NCBI RefSeq assembly: GCF_000720475.1
Contig: NZ_JOAP01000039.1
Location: 4,033 to 68,032 of the forward strand
Source of the DNA: Streptomyces aureocirculatus
Lineage (GTDB): Bacteria > Actinomycetota > Actinomycetes > Streptomycetales > Streptomycetaceae
DNA: 64,000 bases
Direction: 5' to 3'
In this document: positions 36,551-45,209 of the stretch, piece by piece
How the letters are laid out: each line of letters starts with the position of its first letter
How positions within the stretch are numbered: position 1 is the first letter of the stretch
Notes under the pieces: model-generated
The model's database searches: none
Seen by the model: the letters and a program-made list of their open reading frames with translations, nothing else
What the model was told of the DNA's origin: nothing
Translations under genes and position numbers: made by a program

Positions 36551-36609
36551 GCAGGTTCACATCGGAACACGTGGGTTCACATCGAACACGCGGGTTCACG
36601 CCGGAACAC
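36551..36609. promoter_or_regulatory. Three spaced GTTC/GAAC palindromes between tagG and the TetR gene
   Basis: Three 19-20 bp direct repeats each contain a palindrome with GTTC and GAAC arms: 36555-36568 (6-base spacer), 36575-36587 (5-base spacer) and 36594-36607 (6-base spacer). The centres are 19.5 bases apart, close to two helical turns, so proteins would bind on one face of the DNA. The position between divergent tagG and a TetR-family regulator makes this a candidate operator for that regulator. Confidence 0.6.
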
Positions 36610-36701
36610 GTCGGGACGGGACCGTATCGTCGTCACGCAGACAGTAGGACGCCGCGACGTCGGAACGCAACCGTTTCGTCGTCACGTCCTATGCTGTCCT
36701 C

Positions 36702-37352
36702 ATGACGACGCGTGACAGAGAGCCCGGGGAAAGCGGGAAAAAGCCCGGTGACCGGGGCCGCAGGGCGCCCGCGGGGGCCGCCGTGCTGCGCGAGGACGTG
36801 ACGGAGGCCATCCGCGCCGCCGTCTTCGAGGAGCTCGCGGCGGTGGGGTACGCGCGCATGTCCATCGAGGGCATCGCGCGCCGCGCGGGCGTCGGCAAGA
36901 CGGCCGTCTACCGCCGCTGGCGTTCCAAGCTGCACCTGGTGCTCGACCTGGTGTCGGCGCTCGCGGTCCAGGGCCTGCCCACGCCGGACACCGGCACCCT
37001 GGAGGGCGATCTGCGCCTGCTGTACGAGGTGACGTCGCGCGCGCTGCGCCACCCCGTCGCCTCCCAGGTCGTCCCCGACCTCCAGGCGGAGGCGGCCCGC
37101 AACCCCGACATCGAGGCGGCCCTGCAGAAGGCGCTGCGCGAGGGGCAGTACGGCGTGGCGAGCGGCATCGTCGCGCAGGCCGTGGCGCGGGGCGAACTGC
37201 GCGCGGGCCTGAGCGGCACGGACGAGGCCCTTGCCCTGGACCTGATGTCGGGGCCGCTGTACTGGCGGGCGGTCGTGGTGCGCGGCGAACTGCCCGAGGG
37301 GTATCTGGAAGGACTGGCCAGGGCGACGGCGGCGGCGCTCAACGCGCTGTGA
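36702..37352 (+). CDS. TetR/AcrR family transcriptional regulator
   Basis: A 216-residue regulator. The N-terminal helix-turn-helix is AIRAAVFEELAAVGYARMSIEGIARRAGVGKTAVYRRWRSK (residues 38-78), after a basic 30-residue extension. The C-terminal ligand domain (about 85-216) contains TGTLEGDLRLLYEVTSRAL and LMSGPLYWRAVVVRGELPEGY, typical of the TetR_C group seen in many Streptomyces regulators. It is divergent from tagG; three palindromic repeats lie between the two genes. No ribosome site precedes the ATG. A TATGCT hexamer ends six bases before it, so a leaderless message is possible. The ligand is unknown. Confidence 0.9.
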   Translation: MTTRDREPGESGKKPGDRGRRAPAGAAVLREDVTEAIRAAVFEELAAVGYARMSIEGIARRAGVGKTAVYRRWRSKLHLVLDLVSALAVQGLPTPDTGTLEGDLRLLYEVTSRALRHPVASQVVPDLQAEAARNPDIEAALQKALREGQYGVASGIVAQAVARGELRAGLSGTDEALALDLMSGPLYWRAVVVRGELPEGYLEGLARATAAALNAL

Positions 37353-37379
37353 GCCCCCTCGCGCTCAACGCGCGGTCAG

Positions 37380-37544
37380 CTACGGCTGCCTCTCCCGGGT
37401 CAGCACGAGGACCGTGATCGAGCCGATCACGGCGCAGCCCGTGGTGATGCTCACGGCCAGTTCCGTCGCCCCGCTGAACGCGACGCTGCTGAAGGCGTTG
37501 AAGACGATGGCGACAGCGAGCACGAACCAGAGGACGGCCTTCAT
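37380..37544 (-). CDS. Small membrane protein, 54 residues
   Basis: A 54-residue peptide with two hydrophobic stretches: AVLWFVLAVAIVFNAFSSVAF and ATELAVSITTGCAVIGSITVLVL, ending in a charged tail TRERQP. The ATG at 37544 has GAAAGG eight bases upstream. Codon usage is that of a real gene, with G or C in most third positions. It converges on the TetR-family gene and is divergent from the histidine kinase gene. I recall similar short proteins near regulators in streptomycetes, but no function is known. Confidence 0.65.
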   Translation of the reverse strand: MKAVLWFVLAVAIVFNAFSSVAFSGATELAVSITTGCAVIGSITVLVLTRERQP

Positions 37545-37635
37545 GGCGGGGACCTTTCGGGGTACGGACTTTCGTTCGTGGCCCACTCTGCCCGCACCGC
37601 CCGCGATGATCGAGGGGGCACCCACCCTGGCCGGT

Positions 37636-37653
37636 GGTGTAGCGCGCTCCACC
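37636..37653 (+). promoter_or_regulatory. Candidate operator upstream of the two-component system
   Basis: GGTGTAGCGCGCTCCACC is an imperfect palindrome 58 bases before the histidine kinase start, inside a longer inverted repeat (CCGGTGGTG ... CACCACCGG, 37631-37658). The same 18-bp sequence with two central changes lies upstream of the ABC transporter operon at 43062-43079, in the same orientation relative to its gene. It is the best candidate for the site of the NarL-type regulator encoded here. Confidence 0.55.
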
Positions 37654-37711
37654 ACCGGGCCGGTGGCACACCCACCCGTGCCCGCGCGGGGGCTCGCATA
37701 GCCTGAGGGGC

Positions 37712-38887
37712 ATGCGAGAGACGATCGAGCGGGCGGACCGCGCCTCCATGCAACTGCTCCTCGGCGCGGGCCTCGCCCTCCTCTCGTACGTGTTCGTCGG
37801 CGTCCTGCTCTTCACCGCCGTCGCCTCGCTCATCGTGATCGGCCTGGGCGTGCTGCCGGAGACGGTCCTGATGCTGCGCCGCATCGCCGGCTACAAGCGG
37901 CGCCAGGTCGCCCAGTGGTCGGGCACCCGGATCCCCGAGGCGTACACGCCGCTGACCGGCACCCTCGTGGAGCGGGTGCGCAAGGCGGTCAAGGACCCCG
38001 GCACCTACCGGGACCTGCGCTGGCTCGTCGTCCACTTCGTCTACGGCCTGCTGCTGCTGTACGTGGCGCTGCCGCTGTGGGTGATCGGTGTGATCGTCGA
38101 CGGCGTGTGGTGCGGGCTGCTCCGCCGCGGGGCCGTCGTGCTCCCGCTGATCGTGCGCCTCGCCGAACTCGACGCGCGCTGGTCGCGGGCGCTGCTCAAG
38201 CCGTCGCCCGAGGCCGAGCGCAACGCCGAACTGGCCGAGCGGGTCGAGGAGCTGACGGAGACCAGGGCGGGCGCGGTGGCCGCGCACGGCGCCGAACTGC
38301 GCCGCATCGAGCGGGATCTGCACGACGGCACCCAGGCGCGGCTCGTCGCCCTGTCCATGCGGGTCGGTCTGGCCAAGCGGGCCTACGACCGGGGCGGCAC
38401 CGACCCCGATACGGTACGCAGACTCCTCGACGACGCGCAGGACCAGGCCGAGGAGGCCCTGACCGAACTGCGGCACGTCGTGCGCGGCATCCACCCGCCC
38501 ATCCTGACCGACCGCGGACTCCTCGGCGCGGTACGGGCCTTGGCCGCGAGCAGCGGCCTTGAGGTGTCCGTACGGGACGACGGCGTGGAGGGCGGCGCGC
38601 GGGCGCCCGCCGCGGTGGAGGCCGCCGCGTACTTCGTGGTGGCCGAGGCCCTGACGAACGCCGCCAAGCACAGCGGGGCGCGCGGGGCCGGGGTCGAACT
38701 GGCCCGCACACCCCGCGGCCTGCGGCTGTGCGTACGGGACGAGGGCAGCGGCGGCGCCGACGAGTCGGGCGGCAGCGGGCTGCTCGGCATGCGGCGCAGG
38801 GTCGCGGCCCTGGACGGGACCATGGATGTGACGAGCCCCGCCGGGGGGCCGACCGAGATCGGGGTGGAGCTGCCGTGCGTGTGGTGA
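37712..38887 (+). CDS. Sensor histidine kinase, NarL-partner (HisKA_3) type
   Basis: A 391-residue kinase. A sensor region with about four hydrophobic segments in two pairs (residues 15-55 and 108-150) resembles the putative-sensor domain of streptomycete kinases. HisKA_3 follows with the phospho-acceptor in IERDLHDGTQARLVALSM (His near 208) and RHVVRGIHPPILTDRGLLGAV. HATPase_c has VVAEALTNAAKHSGA and GSGLLGMRRRVAALDG. The response regulator start overlaps its end by 13 bases. The head-to-head ABC transporter beyond suggests a cell-envelope or antibiotic-stress sensing role, by analogy with similar clusters. Confidence 0.92.
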   Translation: MRETIERADRASMQLLLGAGLALLSYVFVGVLLFTAVASLIVIGLGVLPETVLMLRRIAGYKRRQVAQWSGTRIPEAYTPLTGTLVERVRKAVKDPGTYRDLRWLVVHFVYGLLLLYVALPLWVIGVIVDGVWCGLLRRGAVVLPLIVRLAELDARWSRALLKPSPEAERNAELAERVEELTETRAGAVAAHGAELRRIERDLHDGTQARLVALSMRVGLAKRAYDRGGTDPDTVRRLLDDAQDQAEEALTELRHVVRGIHPPILTDRGLLGAVRALAASSGLEVSVRDDGVEGGARAPAAVEAAAYFVVAEALTNAAKHSGARGAGVELARTPRGLRLCVRDEGSGGADESGGSGLLGMRRRVAALDGTMDVTSPAGGPTEIGVELPCVW

Positions 38888-39519
38888 TCGCGGAGGACAA
38901 CGCGTTGCTGCGGGAGGGGCTCGTGCTGCTCCTGACATCGGCGGGGCACGAGGTGGCGGCCGTCGCGACCACCGGACCCGAGATCCTGCCCGCCCTCCTG
39001 GAACACCGGCCCGACGTGGCCGTCCTCGACGTCCGGATGCCGCCCGGCTTCCGCGACGAGGGGCTGCGCGCGGCCATCGACGCCCGCAGGCAACTGCCGG
39101 GCCTTCCCGTCCTCGTCCTGTCCCAGTACGTCGAGGAGACGTACGCGGCCGAGCTGCTCGGCGGTGACGCGAGCGGTGTCGGCTATCTCCTGAAGGACCG
39201 CGTCGGCCGGGTCGACGCGTTCCTCGACGCCCTGGAGCGCGTCGCCACGGGCGGCACCGCGCTCGACCCGGAGGTCGTCACCGAGCTTCTGACGCGGCGC
39301 GCCGACGACCCCCTGGACTCGCTCACGCCGCGCGAGCGCGAGGTGCTGCACCTCATGGCCGAGGGCCGCGACAACACCACCATCGCGGCCACCCTGGTCG
39401 TCTCCGAACGCGCGGTCAGCAAGCACATCGGGAACGTCTTCCTGAAGCTGGGCCTGCCGCCCAGCGACAGCGGGCACCGGCGGGTGCTCGCTGTCCTCGC
39501 CTATCTCAACAAGGCCTGA
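38875..39519 (+). CDS. NarL/LuxR-family response regulator
   Basis: A 214-residue regulator. Receiver: RVVIAEDNALLREGLVLLL, phospho-Asp in DVAVLDVRMPPGFRDEG (near residue 51), Lys in GVGYLLKDRVG. DNA-binding domain: SLTPREREVLHLMAEGRDNTTIA and VVSERAVSKHIGNVFLKLGL. The GTG at 38875 has GGTGGAG five bases upstream and overlaps the kinase gene. The gene converges on the FtsX-type permease; a hairpin between them ends both. Confidence 0.93.
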   Translation: MRVVIAEDNALLREGLVLLLTSAGHEVAAVATTGPEILPALLEHRPDVAVLDVRMPPGFRDEGLRAAIDARRQLPGLPVLVLSQYVEETYAAELLGGDASGVGYLLKDRVGRVDAFLDALERVATGGTALDPEVVTELLTRRADDPLDSLTPREREVLHLMAEGRDNTTIAATLVVSERAVSKHIGNVFLKLGLPPSDSGHRRVLAVLAYLNKA

Positions 39520-39543
39520 CCGAGGGGGTATCGAGGCCTGTCC

Positions 39544-39562
39544 GGGGCGCGGCCCGCGCCCC
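39544..39562. terminator. Bidirectional hairpin between converging genes
   Basis: GGGGCGC (39544-39550) pairs with GCGCCCC (39556-39562) around a five-base loop, between the response regulator stop and the permease stop. Confidence 0.55.
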
Positions 39563-39569
39563 CACCCCC

Positions 39570-42170
39570 TCACCCCGTCGGGTACCGCCCCCGCAGCACC
39601 CGCCGCACCGGCGGCACCGTCCCCGCCAGGGCCGTCGCCGCGACCACGCCGACGATCAGCGCGGCCTGGGCGGGCGGCAGGTAGGGCAGGGCGCCCGCGA
39701 AGGCCAGGCTGAAGGCGAGCAGCGGGACCAGGGCGACGGCGGCGCCCACCACCAGGCCGGTGACGGCGACCGCGGCTGCCTCCGCGTGCAGCATCCGGCG
39801 CAACTGGGAGCGGGCCGCTCCGGCCCTGCGCAGGAGGGTGAGTTCGGGGCGGCGGCCGACCGCGATCAGCGAGAGTGTGCTGAGGACGGCGATGACGGTG
39901 AAGGCGCCGATCGCGCCGACCGCCGCCCCGGTCACCACTTCGCCCAGGGCCTGGTCCTCGGGTTCGACGCGCACCGCGTCCCGTACGGCCGCCGCGTCCC
40001 GGTGCGCGCGGGCGCCCGGCACGGCCGCGCCCACCGCACGGAGCGTGCGGGCCGTGCCGTCCGTCGCCACCAGGACCCGGGCCTGCCCGGCGCCGGACGC
40101 GTGCCGCAGGACCTCGTCGCGGGCGAGCAGGAAGTCCCCGGTGCCGAGGCCCCGTCCGTAGACCGCGGCCACCCGCAGCCGCCCTTCGGCGCCGTCGCCG
40201 AAGCGCAGCCGCACCGTCGAGCCCGGCTCGGCGTCCAGGGCGCGCGCCCGGTCCGTGGAGAGGGCGACGGTGCCGGGGCGCAGGCCCGCCAGGTCGCCTT
40301 CGCGGACGTCGGGGTCCAGGGTGCGGGTCAGGCGCTCCGGCGTGACGCCGAGCACCGGCAGGCGTTCGAGCTTCGGTTCGCCCGCCTCCTTGCCCGCGAG
40401 CACCACCGTGCTGCGCACGACCAGCGTCGCGCCCGACACCCCGGGCAGGGCCCTGATCCGCTCCAGGGCGCCGCGCGGGAGCCCGCCTTCGGCCCGTACC
40501 ACCACGTCCGCGCGGGCGGCGTCCCGTACCTGGGCCCGGGCCTCGTGCGTCAGGGTGGCGCCCGCCGCGAGCTGCACCAGGGCGAACGCGGTGACCAGGA
40601 CGACGGGGGTGATCGCGGCGCCCAGACGGGTCGCCGCCGCCGTGCAGTTGGCGGCCGCGAGCCGGCCGCCGGGGCCGCCGAAGCGGCGCATCGGCGCGCC
40701 GAGCACCCGCATCGCGCCCGTCGCGATCCACGGGCCGAGCACCGCGCACGCGATCACCATGAGGACCGCGGCGGCACTCGCTGCCGCCGCCGCGGCCTGC
40801 CCGCCCTGGAGCGTCGCCGTTCCCGCGGAGCTGACACCGAGGCCGAGCAGCACAAGGCCCGTGATGCGGCGCGGAGTTCCCGGCGGTGACTCGCGCAGCG
40901 CCTGCGCGGGCCGCACCTTCGCCGTGCGACCGCAGGCGATCAGCGCCGAGAGCCGGGCGACGAGTACGGTGACGCCCGCCGTGACCAGCGGTGCCGCCAC
41001 CAGCCAGGGCGGGAAGGGCAGCACGAGGCCTGCCGGCACCGCACCGCGTGCGTCAAGGAGCGCGCGCAGCACCAGATGCGCGGGCACGGCGAGGACGGCG
41101 CCCACCGCGGCCGCCGCCACCGCGACACGCCCCACCTCGCGGCCCACCGCGCCCCGCAACTGCCGGGGCGTCGCGCCCACGGCCCGCAACAGGCCCAGCT
41201 CGTGGCCGCGTTGGCGCAGCGCCTGCACGACCGTCGACGACACCACAAGGACGGCGATCAGCGTCATCGTCCCCGCGACCGCCCCGAGGATCTCCAGGAG
41301 GGTGCCGCGCGCCGGGGACGCCGTCAGGTCCTCCGCGGCCCCGCGGCCGTCGCCGGTGAGCACCCGAAGCCCCGCCGCGTCGCCCTTCGCCCGTACCCCG
41401 GTGCCGCGGAGACCGGCCTCGTCCACGGCGTCCCGCACCCGCCCGTGCAACGCGCCGGTGCCGACGCCCTCTTCGGCCACGACGCCGACGGCGTCCACCG
41501 TGCCCGCGTGCCCGGCGAGGCGGCGCGCCTCGCCGCCGGTGAAGTAGACCGCCGCACGCGGCCCGTCCGCGACGCCCACCACCCGGTACGTCCGGTCGGC
41601 CCCGTCGACCCGCAACGCGACCCGGCCGCCGACCGCGTGCACGGGACGCGCGCCGCGCCCCACCACGACCTCACCCGCCCGCTGCGGTTCCCGTCCGTCC
41701 CGCAGCGCGTACGGCGCGAGGCGGGCCGCGTCCCAGGGGCGGCCGGTGGCGGCGGTGCCCGCGAGGCCCACAGGGAACACCCGGTCGGCGATCGCCGCCC
41801 GCACGCCCGGCACCCGGCGCACCACGTCGAGCGCGCGCTCGGGCACCCGCACCCGTTCCGTCAGGCCCGCCGTCGCCGTCTCCGGTTCCGAGCCCCACGG
41901 CTTGGCGGTGTAGCGGGTGTTCTGGTCACCGGCGACCACGAGGTCGGCCGCCGCGTAGCGCTCCACGCGCGCGTGGCCGAGCGCCGCCGACGTCACGGCG
42001 AGCGCGAAGGCGCCGAGCAGCGTGGACGTCAGCACGAGCGCCGCGAACACCGCGGCCCACGCCTTCCGATGCGCACGCGCCCCGCGGGCGGCGAGCAACG
42101 CGACAACGCCCCCACCACCCCGCCTGCCCGCCGCCGTCCCCGCCGCCGAGGTACCCCGCGTCCCGCTCAC
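39570..42170 (-). CDS. FtsX/MacB-type ABC transporter permease
   Basis: An 866-residue permease with two FtsX modules. The first helix is [21 protein letters not shown] near residue 40. The first FtsX core ([47 protein letters not shown]) is near 300; the second is near 760 ([32 protein letters not shown]). Large extracytoplasmic domains precede each. Such transporters export peptides or lipoproteins, or confer resistance to membrane-active antibiotics. The GTG at 42170 overlaps the stop of the ATPase gene as GTGA, so the pair is coupled. Confidence 0.92.
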   Translation of the reverse strand: MSGTRGTSAAGTAAGRRGGGGVVALLAARGARAHRKAWAAVFAALVLTSTLLGAFALAVTSAALGHARVERYAAADLVVAGDQNTRYTAKPWGSEPETATAGLTERVRVPERALDVVRRVPGVRAAIADRVFPVGLAGTAATGRPWDAARLAPYALRDGREPQRAGEVVVGRGARPVHAVGGRVALRVDGADRTYRVVGVADGPRAAVYFTGGEARRLAGHAGTVDAVGVVAEEGVGTGALHGRVRDAVDEAGLRGTGVRAKGDAAGLRVLTGDGRGAAEDLTASPARGTLLEILGAVAGTMTLIAVLVVSSTVVQALRQRGHELGLLRAVGATPRQLRGAVGREVGRVAVAAAAVGAVLAVPAHLVLRALLDARGAVPAGLVLPFPPWLVAAPLVTAGVTVLVARLSALIACGRTAKVRPAQALRESPPGTPRRITGLVLLGLGVSSAGTATLQGGQAAAAAASAAAVLMVIACAVLGPWIATGAMRVLGAPMRRFGGPGGRLAAANCTAAATRLGAAITPVVLVTAFALVQLAAGATLTHEARAQVRDAARADVVVRAEGGLPRGALERIRALPGVSGATLVVRSTVVLAGKEAGEPKLERLPVLGVTPERLTRTLDPDVREGDLAGLRPGTVALSTDRARALDAEPGSTVRLRFGDGAEGRLRVAAVYGRGLGTGDFLLARDEVLRHASGAGQARVLVATDGTARTLRAVGAAVPGARAHRDAAAVRDAVRVEPEDQALGEVVTGAAVGAIGAFTVIAVLSTLSLIAVGRRPELTLLRRAGAARSQLRRMLHAEAAAVAVTGLVVGAAVALVPLLAFSLAFAGALPYLPPAQAALIVGVVAATALAGTVPPVRRVLRGRYPTG

Positions 42171-42976
42171 GCCGCCACCACCGTCCGACCGCTCCCCAGT
42201 TGCCGCATCACCGCGTGCACCCGCTCGGCGTCCGGTGCGCCGAGGGCGGCGACCACGCGGCCCTGGGCGAGGAAGACCGCCTCGTCGCACCAGGCGGCCG
42301 CCGTTGGGTCGTGCGTCACCATGACGACCGTGTGGCCGTCCCTGTCGACCGCTCCTCGGAGCAGGGTGAGGACGTCGTGGGCGGTCGACGGGTCCAGGGC
42401 GCCGGTGGGCTCGTCGGCGAAGATCACGGCCGGGTCGGTGACCAGGGCGCGGGCTATCGCGACGCGCTGCTGCTGGCCGCCGGAGAGTTCGGCGGGGCGG
42501 TCGCCGGTGCGGTCGCCGAGGCCGACGGCGGCCAGGGCCACGGCCGCGCGGGCGCTCACCCCGGCCGTCGCGCCGCCGAGCATCAGCGGCAGCGCCACGT
42601 TCTCGCCGACGCTGAGCGACGGCACGAGGTTGTGGGCCTGGAAGACGAAGCCGATCCGCTCCCGGCGCAGTCGCGTCAGCTCGGCCTCCGGCAGGGCGCC
42701 GATCCCGACGCCCTGCACCCGGACGGTGCCGGACGTCGGCCGGTCGAGCCCGGCCGCGCACTGCAGGAGCGTCGACTTGCCGGAGCCCGAGGGGCCCATG
42801 ACGGCGAGGAACCGGCCCCGGGGCACCACCAGGTCGACCGGGTGCAGCGCGACGACCTCACCCCCGCGGTACGTACGCCCGACCCCGTCGAGGACGAGCG
42901 CGTCGCTCCCCGCCCGTTCCGTGGCCGCCTTCCGCGCAGGACCGCGCCGCCCGAACATCCCGTACGCCCTCTCCAT
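42167..42976 (-). CDS. MacB/LolD-type ABC transporter ATP-binding protein
   Basis: A 269-residue ATPase with Walker [20 protein letters not shown]-loop [15 protein letters not shown], signature [17 protein letters not shown], Walker [14 protein letters not shown] and the switch His in VMVTHDP. All motifs are intact. It is the first gene of the ATPase-permease operon. A palindrome shared with the neighbouring two-component system lies 85 bases upstream of the start, which suggests control by that regulator. Confidence 0.95.
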   Translation of the reverse strand: MERAYGMFGRRGPARKAATERAGSDALVLDGVGRTYRGGEVVALHPVDLVVPRGRFLAVMGPSGSGKSTLLQCAAGLDRPTSGTVRVQGVGIGALPEAELTRLRRERIGFVFQAHNLVPSLSVGENVALPLMLGGATAGVSARAAVALAAVGLGDRTGDRPAELSGGQQQRVAIARALVTDPAVIFADEPTGALDPSTAHDVLTLLRGAVDRDGHTVVMVTHDPTAAAWCDEAVFLAQGRVVAALGAPDAERVHAVMRQLGSGRTVVAA

Positions 42977-43061
42977 GACCCCCGCGGCCCGCGCCGCCCG
43001 TCACCGAGAACGCTAGGAATCCGGGCCCGGGGGCCACGAGAGGGCGCGCACCCGAAGCGGG

Positions 43062-43079
43062 GGTGGAGCCTGCTACACC
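43062..43079 (-). promoter_or_regulatory. Candidate operator upstream of the ABC transporter operon
   Basis: Read on the minus strand this is GGTGTAGCAGGCTCCACC, matching 16 of 18 positions of the site before the histidine kinase. It is the core of a wider inverted repeat (GCGGGGGT 43057-43064, ACCCCCGC 43077-43084). That repeat could also work as a terminator for the oxidoreductase gene that ends at 43111. Confidence 0.55.
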
Positions 43080-43110
43080 CCCGCCGAGCAGCGGCGCCCG
43101 GCGGGTTGCG

Positions 43111-43992
43111 TCAGGCGGGCCTGCGCAACACCTCCACCAGCGCCGCGATGCTCTGCTCGGCGCGCCCCTCGGCGACCGCCCGCTCCAGAAGCGCGTGCAT
43201 CGGCGCGTGCCAGCTCACGTCGAGACCGGCCTCGGCCGCGACCTCGGTGTCACCGGGGATGCCCGCGTGGAAGATGCCGACGGACGACTGGGGCGCGCTG
43301 TAGTCGCCGCGGTCGATCTCCGCCGCGAACTGCGGGAGCAGGGAGTTGATCATCTCCAGCCACTTCACCGTGTACGGGACCAGCGTGCTCGCCTCCAGGC
43401 CGCGCGCCGTGACCAGTGCCGCGCCCTGGAGGAAGCCGAGCAGCGCGGGCAGCAGCGTGCCGCCCACGGCGGACTCGTACAGGGCCGCGAGGTCGGGGTC
43501 GGTGCCCAGGTGCACGGTGTCGCCGCCCATGACCCGCAGCGTGGCCTCGTGCTCGTCGAAGACGGCCCGGTCGCCGCTGTAGTAGAGCAGGGTGTCGGGC
43601 GCGCCCACGGCCGCGGGTACGTTCTTGACGGCGCCGTCGAGGAAGCGCGCACCGTGACCGAGAGCCCAGTCGGCCATCGCCCGGGCACCGGCGGGGGTAC
43701 CGGAGTTGACGGTGACCAGGGTCCGTCCCGCGAGCGCGGACGCGGCGGGCCCCAGGGCCGCGAGGGTCGCCTCGTACGTCGTCAGACAGGCGATCGTCAG
43801 CGGGCTCGCGGCGATGGCGTCCCGGATGTCCACGGCGTGCACCGCGCCCCGCTCGACGAGCGGTGCGGCCTTGTCCTGGGTGCGGTTCCACACGGTGACG
43901 GGGTGCCCGGCCGCGAGGTACGCCGACGCCAGCGCCGCGCCCATCGCGCCGAGTCCGACCAGGGTCACGGGTGTACGGGCGTGCGCGGGCAT
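43111..43992 (-). CDS. NAD(P)-dependent imine-reductase-like oxidoreductase
   Basis: A 293-residue protein. The Rossmann N-terminus is PVTLVGLGAMGAALASAYLAAGHPVTVWNRT, followed by VNSGTPAGARAMADWALGHGARFLDGAV. The C-terminal helical dimerisation domain contains ALYESAVGGTLLPALLGFLQGAAL. This is the beta-hydroxyacid-dehydrogenase/imine reductase architecture common in Streptomyces. In imine reductases a catalytic Asp or Tyr usually sits at the position occupied here by Glu in LYESAV (my alignment from memory). The ATG has GGGAG six bases upstream. An inverted repeat 87-113 bases before the start may be an operator. Confidence 0.82.
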   Translation of the reverse strand: MPAHARTPVTLVGLGAMGAALASAYLAAGHPVTVWNRTQDKAAPLVERGAVHAVDIRDAIAASPLTIACLTTYEATLAALGPAASALAGRTLVTVNSGTPAGARAMADWALGHGARFLDGAVKNVPAAVGAPDTLLYYSGDRAVFDEHEATLRVMGGDTVHLGTDPDLAALYESAVGGTLLPALLGFLQGAALVTARGLEASTLVPYTVKWLEMINSLLPQFAAEIDRGDYSAPQSSVGIFHAGIPGDTEVAAEAGLDVSWHAPMHALLERAVAEGRAEQSIAALVEVLRRPA

Positions 43993-44078
43993 GGCTGCTC
44001 CCAAGGGGGCGAGGGACGGTGGGGTGGCGAGGTGTCGCTCGCCGCCCCTCAAGCCTGGTGCCCGCCGTGCTACCGCTC

Positions 44079-44105
44079 AAGTACCGACTATTCGGTGCGG
44101 TACTT
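44079..44105. promoter_or_regulatory. Nested inverted repeats upstream of the oxidoreductase gene
   Basis: AAGTACCG (44079-44086) and CGGTACTT (44098-44105) are perfect 8-bp reverse complements. The interior also forms GTACCGA-CTAT-TCGGTGC with one mismatch. The element lies 87 bases before the oxidoreductase start and overlaps the stop codon of galE. GTAC-containing sites of this shape are used by HxlR-family regulators as far as I recall, but no such gene is in the window. Confidence 0.5.
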
Positions 44106-45102
44106 ACCTCTCGGTGCGTGCCTGCCGCCGCGCCCCCGGGTGCAGCCGCGTCCAGCCCGCCCACGCCGACTCCACCATCTCCCGCACGTCCCGCTTCGCT
44201 GACCAGCCGAGCTCGGCGGCCACCCGGTCCGCCGCGGCGACCACGCGCGCCGGGTCGCCCGCGCGCCGCTCGGTGACCGCGGCCGGGATGTCGTACCCGG
44301 TGACCTCCGCGATCAGGTCGACCATCGCGCGCACCGAAACGCCCTCGCCGCGGCCGACGTTGAGGGTCAGGTCGGTGGCGCCGGGGGATTCCGTGAGCCG
44401 CCGGGCGGCGGCCACGTGGGCCTCGGCGAGATCCGTGACGTGGATGTAGTCGCGTACGCAGGTGCCGTCGGGCGTCGGATAGTCGGCGCCGAAGATCCGC
44501 GGGGCCTCGCCGGCGGTGAGCCTCTCGAAGACCATCGGCACCAGGTTGAAGACGCCGGTGTCGGCGAGGTCGGGGCTCTTCGCGCCCGCCACGTTGAAGT
44601 ACCGCAGGCACGCCGTGCGCAGGCCCGTGGCACGGCCCACCGCGCGGGTCAGCCACTCGCCCGCCAGCTTCGTCTCACCGTACGGACTCATCGGCACGCA
44701 GGGCGTGTCCTCGGTGACCAGGTCCACGTCGGGCATGCCGTACACGGCGGCCGAGGAGGACAGGACGAACGACGGCACCGCCGCGTCCGTGACCGCGTCG
44801 AGGAGGACCCTGAGGCCCTCGATGTTCTCCCGGTAGTAGCGCAGGGGCTGCTCGACGGACTCGCCGACCTGCTTCTTCGCCGCCAGGTGGATGACACCGG
44901 CCACCTCGTGGTCCCGCAGGGTGCGCGCGACGAGGTCCGCGTCCAGGGTCGAGCCGACGACGAGGGGCACGCCGTCGGGCACGCGCTCGGCGAAGCCCGA
45001 CGACAGGTCGTCGTAGACCACCGTCCGCTCGCCCGCCTCCGCCATGGCGCGCACGACGTGCCCTCCGATGTATCCCGCGCCGCCGGTGATCAGCCAGGTC
45101 AT
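44104..45102 (-). CDS. galE: UDP-glucose 4-epimerase
   Basis: A 332-residue short-chain dehydrogenase-type epimerase. The NAD site is TWLITGGAGYIGGHVVRAM, followed by VIHLAAKKQVGESVEQPLRYY. The catalytic Ser is in VLSSSAAVYGMP and the YxxxK pair in SPYGETKLAGEW; RYFNVAGAKS and the DYIHVTDLAEAHV block complete the family signature. It interconverts UDP-glucose and UDP-galactose (or the N-acetyl forms). GYIGGH replaces the usual GYIGSH. It lies 107 bases downstream of a glycosyltransferase gene and probably supplies its donor. Confidence 0.92.
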   Translation of the reverse strand: MTWLITGGAGYIGGHVVRAMAEAGERTVVYDDLSSGFAERVPDGVPLVVGSTLDADLVARTLRDHEVAGVIHLAAKKQVGESVEQPLRYYRENIEGLRVLLDAVTDAAVPSFVLSSSAAVYGMPDVDLVTEDTPCVPMSPYGETKLAGEWLTRAVGRATGLRTACLRYFNVAGAKSPDLADTGVFNLVPMVFERLTAGEAPRIFGADYPTPDGTCVRDYIHVTDLAEAHVAAARRLTESPGATDLTLNVGRGEGVSVRAMVDLIAEVTGYDIPAAVTERRAGDPARVVAAADRVAAELGWSAKRDVREMVESAWAGWTRLHPGARRQARTER

Positions 45103-45209
45103 GGTCAGCTCGTCCCGTCGTGTCGTCGTGTCGGTCGTGTCGTGCCGGTGGTGGGCGCACCCCGGACATCCCGGACGTGCAGTCTTCCAGAGCGCGCGTA
45201 CGGCTCGCG

